A stretch of DNA of 64,000 nucleotides from Odiellus spinosus (taxonomy: Eukaryota > Arthropoda > Arachnida > Opiliones > Phalangiidae): the NCBI GenBank assembly GCA_963920705.1, contig OY987237.1, forward strand, positions 9,702,601-9,766,600, written 5' to 3'. The notes beneath the pieces are model-generated. The model saw nothing but the letters and a program-made list of their open reading frames with translations, made no database searches and had not been told where the DNA came from. Shown here piece after piece: positions 1 through 10,800 of the stretch; the first letter of the stretch is position 1, and each line of letters begins with the position of its first letter. The position numbers were made by a program, and so were the translations under genes.

Positions 1-3000
1 CTGTTTAATTAATTGAAGCTCACTTCGTGCCTGGATAAAATATAAAACCAAACACATTCATGATTCTAATAATTTATATGCACAATAAGATTATCAAAAT
101 CTTACTACAACAAATGAAATTACTAATGTACTTTATTGAATAACAGAACTAATTCAAAATTATTTGGTTTGAGTTTGGATCCAGATTTTACAAATAATTG
201 GATGTATTATAATTAAGTAACTAGCAAACTAACATGATTTAAATTAGTCTTCATTAGCTATCACTTAACAAGTTCTCGGATTAATTGACTGGCGCTTACC
301 GAAAACTTAGAGGGCAGACATTTATTAACGCGACTTTTCTGCTTCTAATTTAATAACACACGCATTTAAAACTTGTAATTAAATATTCTTAATTCGGATA
401 TAGCCAAAAAAAGTTTTAGTTTTCATTGACTAATTTTACCGCGCAAAGTTTTCAAGATAGGTTTTCCACGTATTCTAAACCTTTGGGGGCCACCATAGGG
501 CCTAGGATATTTAATCAATTTAGGGGCCTCATCGATTAGAATTTGCGGCTCCCTAAGGGCCTACCTCGTGTATCCATTTGTCGAGAGTTAATTCGCGCTG
601 AAAAGTCACTGATTTTTGACTTTATTTCTAAAAGCTTCACTACATGTTGACAAGCGACAAATATCACACTTAAGAACAATTTAGGCTATGCAAATTAATT
701 ACATAACCCAATAAACTTTGAACGACGTGTATATATATTTTGAAATACCTATACGTACAACGTGACCTTAGCCGGGCTGTGACTTATAGATGACAAGATG
801 TAGTGGCAATTACGCTTTAAGTGGGGTGTTTTCTTAGGAATAATAGACTCTATTATATCTCAAACACTCGAACGAGACAATAGACTGGCCGTGATTCTAT
901 CAGCGACGCAGTCAGAAACCACTAAGCTTTTTTTCCCCCATCGTAATCGGGTAAGAACGCGGCGTTGAATGTTTCTAGTGTCTTACAATCTTAGCTTTAG
1001 TAGCATTAAATAATAAGTGTGGCACTTACTCGTCTCTAAAGGAGAAGGTTGAAATGATTATGATTTTATAATTGATTATTTAACGGGAGTACCTAATTAA
1101 TATTTGTCATTCTCCTTTATTTCTCGTCGCATTTTGGTGCGAGGGTCATCGTAAATATCGCAACTTTATCATAATTGGAATTAAGCAGCTGGATGAAATG
1201 ATTTTAAAGCAAATTTGCATGGTTTTTAAGTTTCAAAATTATTATTTGACCAAGCCCATCGCCAGCTTCAAATTCTAGGTATTGCCAAGCACCTTACTAG
1301 GTATGAAGCCAAACTCTCAATTCTAGGTAGGGCCAATCATAATTAGATATGGCCTATACTATTAACAGCCCGAAATTTTAAGTAGGGCCAAGCGCAATTC
1401 TAGGAAGGGCCTGGCCCGCCCACCCCTTAGCTCTGAGGACGATTTAATCTTGAATTAAAGGAATAAAACTGCAAAGAAGTGAAAAGCTTGAAAATTACAA
1501 TGTATAATCTCTAGGTAATATGAGTCAATTTTATTTTACATAGCAACCAAAACCTATTTATTTCTGTAATCTCTTGTACTTTTCCACTTCTTAAATCTAC
1601 CTCCCAGTAGTTTATATCTATTACCAAGTGTATAATAAGTTCTAATACCGCTTAATCAGCCTAAGAGATTTTGTATTTGATCAAAGTATCGAAACTAGAT
1701 TGTTTCACTCAGATTTGGAGCTGTTAAAACTGACAGAGGCTATTTTTATCTACATTGACACTTATTGTTTCGTGTTACTTATGATATTAATGATAAGAAG
1801 AATATTTTCTTATCGATATCGTGTAAAGTTTCCACTAATATTGTTTGTGAGAACCGTAAAAGACTAGAACTATTTTATTTTAATCGTGCTTCAACATTAC
1901 TTATCACTCTGACTCTGTCGTAACGTCCATAGTTACATCTCTTTCCGACTCGCGTCTTCAATAATCGTTTGTTTAAAGTATAGTTAGCGAAAATTTCCGT
2001 TTATATTATAGTCCTTTAGTCTTTATTTATCGATTATAATATATTCGAAAGGGAGTCTGAAAACGAAATTTAAATGATTTAAAATTTTCCGGTGGTCATT
2101 ACATTTAATGATTGGGAAAGAAAAATGTTCAGAATGGCATGCTCCATATATGATAATTATAAAAAACAAAAAGCGAAGAGAGCCCCGAAGGTGCGATAGT
2201 GGGTAAGGGTTAGATTTCAGCGGTACGATGTCGAAAAACGTGTTTTAGTAAACCATAAAAAAACAGCGAAGCTGTAGAAAATATCCCTGGGTTATTCCTT
2301 TACACAAAATGTGTGCACCATGGTAAATAACATATAATAATAATGCTATTACATGGTTATATTTATAAGCAAAACTAAATTACATCGTTTTAATAATCCG
2401 GTTTTTATTTTGGAAAAGAGACTAAGGTCTTACTCACCCTCACTTTAATCAGGTCCATTCTAAATCGTAGCGATATGAAATAATATAAACTAATATATAA
2501 AGCTTTTAATTTTAAGTGGGACAAAGTTCTCTCGTAGGAAGTTACTGTACGTGTCTCGCGATAATCGCCCGTTTATATAACTTTATTTAAAATAAATTCT
2601 AACAGAATATAACTAATCGACTATTACTATAAATTGGGGTCAACATTATTTAAAAATAATTTTAATAGCCGCGATAATTGAGTTTCTAAATTGAAATTAT
2701 AGAAACATAATGTAATATTATGGAGTAAAGGCCATAATCACGGTATTGATGGTAATGCAATTCATAATTCGAAGGCTCGTCAAGATACCAAACGTTATAT
2801 TTGACACTTTGTAACTTTGACCAAAATCGCGGAATATGATATGAACATTTTGAAGTGCCTCCTCGAACTTTATCCAAACTAATTAATCAATATTCTGTAT
2901 TCGGAAATTCGATTATACTCGAGCCGCGGCAGAGTTCACTTCAACTTTCTAATATTTACCATAAAATACATAAATTTTAAACTTAATTAAGCTGTTACAA

Positions 3001-3094
3001 TTATATAATACCAATAATTATTAAATTTTATTGGACAAATGTTAATATACATTCAGGTAGAGATGGCAAAGACAACTTATTTTCAAAATAAAGT
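1..3094. other. Non-coding upstream region, no gene seen
   Basis: AT-rich sequence with no convincing exon on either strand. It may hold the missing first exon and promoter of the transporter that starts near 3.5 kb, but I could not identify them. A degenerate tandem motif around 1270-1420 is listed separately. Confidence 0.5.
1268..1420. repeat. Degenerate short tandem motif (AATTCTAGGTAGGGCCAA)
   Basis: Four or five diverged iterations of a motif like AATTCTAGGTAGGGCCAA are spaced about 40 bp apart (near 1271, 1320, 1378 and 1398). The units are too diverged to fix a period. It looks like an old minisatellite. Confidence 0.4.
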
Positions 3095-3098
3095 TTAA

Positions 3099-3412
3099 AG
3101 GGAGAATGAAACCTTTTTATCGATTCCTTATCGTTTAAATAGGCCTAATCCACCAGTTAAAAAAATTAAAAACAATTATTAAACCAGAACTAAACTTAAA
3201 ACTTATCCAGAAAATAGGCTTAGCTGAATTCATGTAGATCGTGAATTTCTTCGCATTGATGGATCAGTGTCCAATCGAATATTGTTGAAAATCTCACTGA
3301 GATCTCGACTTAACGACGCGCATTTGCTCATTGAAGAATACTGCTGGATTAGGCTTATTTAAACGATAAGGAATCGATCAAAAATCAAGAGTTGCCAGGT
3401 TGCATTATCCCT
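3099..3412. mobile_element. TTAA-flanked inverted-repeat element, copy 1
   Basis: The 314-bp element starts AGGGAGAATG and ends with the inverted partner (GCATTATCCCT). Exact TTAA tetranucleotides flank both sides (3095-3098 and 3413-3416). Subterminal sequences TTATCGATTCCTTATCG and the TAGGCCTAAT motif are mirrored at the other end, so the element folds back on itself. No coding potential. TTAA duplications are known for piggyBac and some Kolobok-type elements; assignment to either is inference. It ends about 85 bp before the first recognised exon of the plus-strand transporter. Confidence 0.75.
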
Positions 3413-3496
3413 TTAACATTGTGCTCCAACTCAGATTTTCACATTCTATCGAATATTCTTAAAAACAGAATTATATTTTCAATTTACTTCTTGCAG

Positions 3497-6400
3497 AATC
3501 TTTAAATGGAACCAAGAAATCTCCTCTAATTAATAACAACCTAAACGGGAAAGTCTTGTCAAATCGTAATGGAATCGAAGAAAAAAATGCCAAAAATCTT
3601 CGATCAATGGTTGATGATTCGACACCGGAATGTGTCGAATTATTGACGCAAAAAGATCCCATCAAAGTTCCCAAGAAAGAAGACAATGACGATGTTGAGA
3701 AATTATCTTTGACGGTGCGCCAATTTGGATGGAGGCCTTGGCTTCTTCTGGCCGTTTTGGCTTTGACCGATTTCGTAACGTTCGCGGCCATAACGATACT
3801 CTCGCCATTTTTTCCAGCAGAGGTATAAATATAATTAATTAATTCGACCAGATTGCACATGGTAAAATTGAATTTTTTTCGGGATTTTTGTAGGCTGAAA
3901 GGAAAAATGCGACACCAACTGAATACGGTGCCATCATAGGAATATTTGAACTCATCGCTTTAATCGTGTCAAATGTGTGCATAAAAATGGTTCGTATATT
4001 GTTCACAGCTTAGGACCCCTCACTTCTGTCTTCCATTTTAATGATTGACTCCTTTACACATAGGTATCAGTTGTATCTCCCAAGATTCTGATTGTTGGGG
4101 GTATCGCTGTTCTAGCTCTTAGTACGATATTATTTGGGTAAGTTATTTAAACTCAAATGTAGCCGATTAACCCGATTTTAGAGAACTTTGAATACATCTT
4201 TTACCTTTAAAGGTTTATAAACGAAATGGAGGGTGGAGTTGCCTATATCACCGTGGCTTTAGTCTTACGTAGCGCCCAAGGTGCCGGTGCTGGCGTTATT
4301 GATGTATGTAGTTACATGGTTGCCACTAGAGAGATCCCACATCGTGTTTCAACCGCAATTGTAAGTAGAGTGACCTTTTCAATTTTCTTGAACGTTATTT
4401 AATTCTCGCGAGAAAATCCGAGCTAAGTTAATATATCTCGAAGTGGCCTAAGAGATGTCTTGAAGTGGCCTAAATATATGTCTTGAAGTGGCCTAAAATA
4501 CGTCTTGAAGTGGCCCAAGAGATGCTTTAAATTTTAACAGAGATATATCTTGAAGTTCGTCAAAGATATGTTAGGATTTAGTACACAGATATTGTCTTGA
4601 AGTTGACAAACATGTTAGGTTAGATTAAATTGATTTGCATTAGTAGTCGCGCTTACTATAGAACCCCCATTAGCACTCCTAAATTAAGGAACAACGTTTT
4701 GACACTTTTCTTTTTAATTCTTATTGTTCTTGAAATTCTTAGTTGAGAATCCCTACTGTTTAAAAACCTCTATATCCAATTTATTCTTTGCTCAAAAGGT
4801 TATTGTTCGTTGCTTTCGTTCCCTTATTACTTTTCTTTCCGTTGCTTTCATCTGAAATAAGTTCAACAAACTGAGTATTCTTTACCTTTTAAAGTCAGAA
4901 CCAAATCCCTCGTTGATTTGATTTAAAAGAGATTACGAAACGGAAATACTATAAAAATACTTTCTTATTTTCGGATTCCTTTAAGTTTATTTTTATCCTT
5001 CGACTTATAGAAAACGATTTTGATTTTTTTTTTTTTTTTTTTTTTTTATCAACTTAGGGTATTCTGGAAATGGCTGTTGGATTGGGGTTAACGGCTGGAC
5101 CAGCAGTTGGTGGAGTTATGTACGAAGTAAGTATCAGTGTTTTATGACTTTTAGGAGCGTTAATTTTAAGCAAGTGGTATAACTTCGGTTATAAACTTGA
5201 CGAGTTTATTTATTCTCAGTACTTTGGATACGGTGTCCCATTCTTCGCCTTGGGTCTCTTAACTCTGGTTCTCTCTCCAGTCAACTACCTCATGTTTCCA
5301 AGTGACAGTAAGTATTTATATTTTTCCAAAAACAACTCCGCTAGAAACTTAAGCGCGTTGTCTCGCAGAGGGTAAGGCGGAAAGTCGGTTGAAGAACGTT
5401 TTCCGGTTTCTGAAAGACTGGGAAGTTATAGTTTGCATCATTAGTATAACATCCGGCGGTTCTATATTGGGTTTCTTGACTGGTGTTTTGGAACCACATT
5501 TACGCCAATTTCATCTATCACCGACCCAAGTAGGCTTAGTTACCATAACTACCGGAGGTGTGTTTGCCCTAACTACACCGTTTTGGGGTCACATGTGTGA
5601 CAAAAAGGTATGAGCGTGAGGACAATGGGAAAAGGTGGATTAGATTAATATACAATGCGTCAACTCATCCTAGGTAAATTCGTACTACTTGATGTTTGGT
5701 GGGTGCGTTTTGTGTTCAGCCGGGTATTTCTTCTTGGGACCGTTTCCTGGATTACCATTTGAAGCGTAAGACGTAGACGCTTTATAATATTAAGATTTAC
5801 GAATTATATATTCACGTGTTATTTGATTTATTTCAGTATTCTATGGTTAGTCATCGTTGCTCAAGTTTTGTGCGGTCTTGGAGCAGCGGCTCAAAGTGTT
5901 TGTCCATACCTATTGATGCTGAGAAGCGCTTGGTAAGTTGTATATCTCTTTTAGTGTTTATAAACGAAATACAACCTAACCAATATCATCACCTTAAGTG
6001 TTTAATCAGCTTTTTGAATAGTGATGTCGGCCCTTTCTTCCTCATTCGGGAAGATTAAGGGATTAAGTGGCAAATATTTAAACCATTATGGGGTGCCTGT
6101 TCCGGATTAAGACCTGCTTCGCATTAGTGAGCGCCACAAATTGGAGTGTTCGGCTATTGCCCAGAGGAAAGACTTAAAACTAGGCCACTTGGCTGGCTCC
6201 CGAACCATTCCTTAATCTGACTATGGGGGCACAAGAATATATCAAAGAAGTATATTGATTTTGAAACTTTTATTCATTTTTTAGTCGCAATGGTCTACCA
6301 GAAGACGTTACAACGTCAGCCCTGGTTTCAGCTATTCATATCACTTCGAGTAATCTTGGGTAAGTGTTTCGTTCTAAAATTGACCAACTATTGTTTAATG

Positions 6401-7037
6401 TATAGACTAAAAACACCTCTTAATCTTTTCTCCTACAAGTTGTTTCATCGGTCCTTTCATTGGTGGACTTTTCATCGAATTTCTCGGTTTCCGTGCCGGT
6501 TCGGCCATTATGGTCGCTTTTCAAGTTATATTGGTAACTATATTAACTACCCCTATTTAAAGTCAAGGAGGATAGAGTTTGGTAGAGGCTCATGATACAG
6601 GTAGCTAGTTTGCTCGGTTTTTGTATAAATTAACAGCTTTTAAGTTATTGGCGATGACGTTCGGTTGCGCGTCTTTGTATTTTTACACCTTTTTGGAAAT
6701 TCTACGAATCTTCCGTATTTCCGGTTGGCTTTAGACTAAAATTTTCACAGGAAGTAGAGATCTATACGGTGAATTTTCATGCTATGTCAATAATGTCACC
6801 TAAACTGGCGCGGTCTAAAATGACCTTAATAGTTTTCGGCCATGCCCAGTAACCCTTTCATGGCCCCATTGGTTTTCTTCCATTTCCATGTTTTAGGTAG
6901 CCTATAAATCTCTCTATCCTCGCTGTTATAACTCTTTTTTCGTTTAATAACAATTCCATTTTTTTAACTTCATTTTATATCTCTAATATCTATAACAGTT
7001 GTTAGCCATGATTTTCACTTGGAGGCGATACAGATGA
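3497..7037 (+). CDS. SLC18B1-like major facilitator transporter (paralog 1)
   Basis: Twelve exons follow GT-AG rules with continuous phase: 3497-3822, 3894-3989, 4064-4137, 4213-4360, 5058-5126, 5220-5307, 5369-5607, 5674-5765, 5837-5932, 6285-6359, 6440-6533 and 6999-7037 (stop TGA 7035-7037). The product has about 12 membrane segments after a hydrophilic N-terminus of roughly 35 residues (counted from Met 3607). It carries antiporter motif C (GLGLTAGPAVGGVMYE, 5th exon) and a conserved LEPHLRQFHLSPTQVGLV stretch. Similarity is strongest to SLC18B1, a proton-coupled vesicular transporter reported to carry polyamines in mammals; substrate here is inference. First in-frame ATG is 3607 (441 aa), but the frame is open back to a good acceptor (TTCTTGCAG ending 3496), so an upstream coding exon is likely and the true start is unresolved. 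Its paralog lies convergently downstream. Confidence 0.9.
4361..5057 (+). other. Largest intron of transporter paralog 1
   Basis: The 697-bp intron holds a 22-bp minisatellite (4437-4525) and a T-run of about 27 bases (5021-5047) that serves as the polypyrimidine tract before the acceptor AACTTAG. No nested gene is visible. Confidence 0.7.
4437..4525. repeat. 22-bp tandem repeat, 4 copies
   Basis: Four successive units of about 22-23 bp share the core CTTGAAGTGGCCTAA, followed by a fifth diverged trace near 4550 (CTTGAAGTTCGTCAAAG). It lies inside the transporter intron. Confidence 0.75.
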
Positions 7038-7623
7038 TAAATTTTCGTTAAAACGATTTCTGACAAACTAACTCTTTTTCTACTCTTATATAATTATATG
7101 TTCACAATATAATTTCGATAACATTTGAAGATTTTGCGTAAAATCACATAAGTATAGGTTTTTTTTATTTTGTTATTGATTTTATTTTGTGCTAAATCAT
7201 AAGCCATATGGCAATACATATAATTTATATTGTTCTCTGTCAGTGTATGCGTTAGAAGCTACCAATCATATACTATCGGTGTAGGAGAAAAAACTTAATT
7301 AATCCTTCTAAAATTGCGACTATAACTAACTGTTTACTTCGTAGTTTCTAGTTTGTATGCCAATAAGTTTCTACAAAAATCCTTAAAGTAAAAGGATCAG
7401 AAACGCTTTTTTTGTCTCCAAAAACTCGTTATATTATTTCTTCTTGCTATTCTACTACTTCTACAAAGCGCCTGTAAAGATAACCACTTTTTAAGTAAGA
7501 TTTTAGGTATAGTGTAGTGGTTAGTAGTCTTTGTTTATAGCTTTGTACGAACTAATTTACCGCCCAAATTCCAGAAAACTCATTACAAAGTCGAACTTAT
7601 GGTGAACAATATATTTTGTATAT

Positions 7624-7635
7624 TTTATTTTTATT
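7624..7635 (-). terminator. Candidate polyadenylation signals (two AATAAA) for paralog 2
   Basis: Two abutting AATAAA hexamers read on the minus strand (TTTATT at 7624-7629 and 7630-7635 on plus), about 240 nt after the minus-strand stop codon at 7875-7877. Use is inferred from position only. Confidence 0.35.
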
Positions 7636-7810
7636 TGAATACCTATACATGTATAAATACATTTCTTCTAGGTAGTATATTGAACACTGTACATAAAATC
7701 GCGATATAGATTTGCATAATCTAATAACTTATTTTTCAATTATTAATATTCATAATAATAATAATAATAATAATAATCTCGCTAAACCTATAGTTAAATT
7801 TTAGGAAGAA

Positions 7811-7816
7811 AATAAA
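7811..7816 (+). terminator. Candidate polyadenylation signal AATAAA for paralog 1
   Basis: This is the first AATAAA I find after the stop codon at 7037. If used, the 3' UTR would be about 0.8 kb and would run to just short of the opposite gene's stop codon at 7875. Variant signals nearer the stop cannot be excluded. Confidence 0.35.
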
Positions 7817-7874
7817 GCAATATTTTGTAGAGTTCATTATGAACAAATAGTTCTGTGACATCCCTTAAAATATT

Positions 7875-10800
7875 TCACGCTGTATTTTCTCTTTGTTTCA
7901 AGAAATACCACGACAAAAACTCTAATAAGCCCTGCGTGTTGAAATGATGTGTTTAAAATTAGACACTTATATAATATTTTAAATAATATTGTTATCATAT
8001 CAAGTACCTGTAATATTTCGAATAGAAACATGATGAAAGTACTCATACGGAAATTTACTAGGTCTATTAAAAGGCCGCCTACGATTGGTCCCAAAGAGTT
8101 TCTGCAAGGGAAAAAATAGGTGAAATTTAGAAAAAAAACTCGTCGACCTTGACTGCCAGTGGCTCTAGATCACGTGTTTCGAATCTAACAAATCGCCCTT
8201 CGGCCCCCCCTCCCCCTCTACGTCTTCGAGCGACGCTTGTCTAATGTCTAGCCAGTCGTCACGAAGGTCGCCGAGGTGAAAGGCGAGTGTGTTTTTTTAC
8301 GGGAAGCGCGAAAATGGCGAGACATTCGGGTAAATGTTACGCGTTTAAATAATAAATAACATTTTGTGCGATATATGGACTTAACGAATTCATCTCATCA
8401 ACATGTGGAAATGGACTTTTCCTTAAAACTACAGGTGTGTGTATTTTTTACGTTAAGCGTTTTCGCAATCTCCTCGTGGCGTTGGGGAAGCCTTGAAACA
8501 GATCTATTTTTATTAAGCCTTGGCTATAGGGATAAGGTTTTCTTGGCTCATTTGTATTTATTGGTAAACTTAAATTAAACCTCGTAATTTGGTTTTATTA
8601 CGGAGCGTAGTAATTGTTAAGCCTAATGTTTTGGGTATTATTCCTGTAGTTATCTTGCTGGGGATAAGTTAATAAACTAGTCGTTTTTGTGGAACTGGTT
8701 TATGGTTTGGGTAATTTCGTTAATGATACTATCAGATTAAGCTTGGGTCGATGTTTTGTGAAAACATAGAGGCGTCTTCCATGTAAAATTTGATTAGATG
8801 AAAGGGCAAAGAGTGTCTAGTTACTAAGGTCGGCAAGAAGACGGCAGGCCGACCCCCCCCCCCCCCTCAATTAAAAAACTCATATTTTGGAAAAGGCGCA
8901 TATTTTTTGATGAAGGAGCTATATTGAAACACGAATATTTTGGGGGGGGGGGGGGTCGGTCTGCCGTCTAAGGGCATGTTTTAATAACCTTAGAGTGACT
9001 GATAGTGGCTGAAAAAAAGCCTTTTTTTTCCTTTGTAGGTTTATTTTTACCGGGGGGGGGGGGTCAGGTGTAACTTTTAAACAATTCTTACCCAGCAGTA
9101 CTACACGTAATGTGAATGGCCGATACTAAAGCGGACGTAGTGACGTCATTTGGCATTCCTAATCTCCTATAAATAAAGTATTAAATTAACATAATAATAA
9201 TAATATTAATAGAAAGATAACAAAATAATAATTCATCGGATATTTTTAATATTCAGTTGGCTTAAGTTATATTTATTGGATAGTAAGTGTTCGATCCCTT
9301 AATGCTAAGGAAGAATTAATTATAGCAAAAATATATATAAAAACAGTTTTTATATATATTTTTGTTTATAGACTATTTAAATTTGGGTTCTTACTTGGCA
9401 CTTTTGAGCATAAGCCCAAATGGACAAATACTTTGAGCAGCGGCACCTAATCCGCAAAAAAATAATGATACCAACATCATCCATAATTTGCTATAAAATA
9501 TTCGTAAAATACACGGTATTGTAATTTAATTTCAAGTATTTTAATTACGTATTACAAATACTTACTACTTCATTGATAGCCAGGGAAATGGTCCTAGTAA
9601 AAAGAAGCCAATCATGGCAAGAGCACAACCGGTTATCATGAGTAAATAGGCGTTGATCTGAAAGATTTCTTGCTTATAAATGTACTATTTTGTGTGTTAT
9701 TTTGTGGGAATTAATTAATGATGAATCTTACGTTTTTGTCTGATAAATATCCCCAGAGGGGCGTGGTGATGGCGAATACCGCTCCAGTTGTAACACTTAC
9801 TAGTCCAACGTTGGTTGCAGTTAGCTCGAACTGTTAGTTAAGCGAGTAATAAGTTTTTTTCTTCATAAAAACCACTCTTGTTAAAAATTCACTAACCTGT
9901 CTGAGATGAGGTTCGAGAATTCCAGTTAGAAAACCTAAGGTAGCTCCACCAGACGTAATACTTATAATGCAAATGATTACCTCGAAGTCGAGTAGAAATC
10001 CCATCAGGCTAACTTTACTGTCATCACCTTGTCTATCTGCAAAAATTACCCTAGTTACATCTTATCCCTGGGATCAAAATGTAAAAGATTTCCCTTACCA
10101 ACGGTTGGAAATACTATAATATTAGCCGGTATCATAAGAGCTATCAATGCCCCTAGCACCAGAAACGGTATCATAAAACCTCCGGCCTGTCATTTCAAAT
10201 AATAACGTTAGAAATGAGTATAAAAGACCGTAAAGTTTTATTTGAAACGAGCACGCTTACGTCATAAAGAACGCCACCTATCGCAGGTCCTACAGTAATT
10301 CCAAGCCCTACAGCCATTTCTAGGATGCCCTTTAAAAAGATTTTATTAAACTTTAAAGTGTGAGAGTTGAATTTTGAAAAATCGTAAGAGAGGTTAAGAA
10401 ATTTCTAATGATTTGTAAGCAATAGAGGTTTTTGAGATTTCTGCCAAAGTGTACAGTTTTTCCTCAAAGGTTCGACCCCTCGAGGGCCTCGACCCTCCTG
10501 GGAGTTTTTAGAACGTGAGCCTAGTGTTTTAATACGCCTTTAAGGATGATTTTTCTAACCCTACTTCTACACTTTTATTGCTCTAGGGATGTAGTTGTTG
10601 TCAAAAGTCTATGAATTTGTTCCAAATAAGTAAAGTAGCTTAATACTAGATCAGCAAACGTCCAGGTAAATGTACCGGACCTTCTGATTCTAGTGAGATC
10701 GGAAGTGCCACTTTTTAGAGAAAATTACGAGTTGGGAAGGAAGACAATATGGTCAAGCGTGGCCCGCCTAAATTCCGTCCCTCTCTCCCAACTCAAAATA

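Noticed and set aside
3471-3860. 129-codon minus-strand frame
   Set aside because: It lies antisense to the first recognised exon of transporter paralog 1, whose homology and splicing fix the plus strand.
6290-6595. 101-codon plus-strand frame
   Set aside because: It reads through two real exons and their intron in a frame different from the transporter; paralog comparison supports the other frame.
8117-8292. Open minus-strand frame in a GC-rich patch of the transporter intron
   Set aside because: It has no homology to the transporter, and the proper exons on either side join in phase without it.
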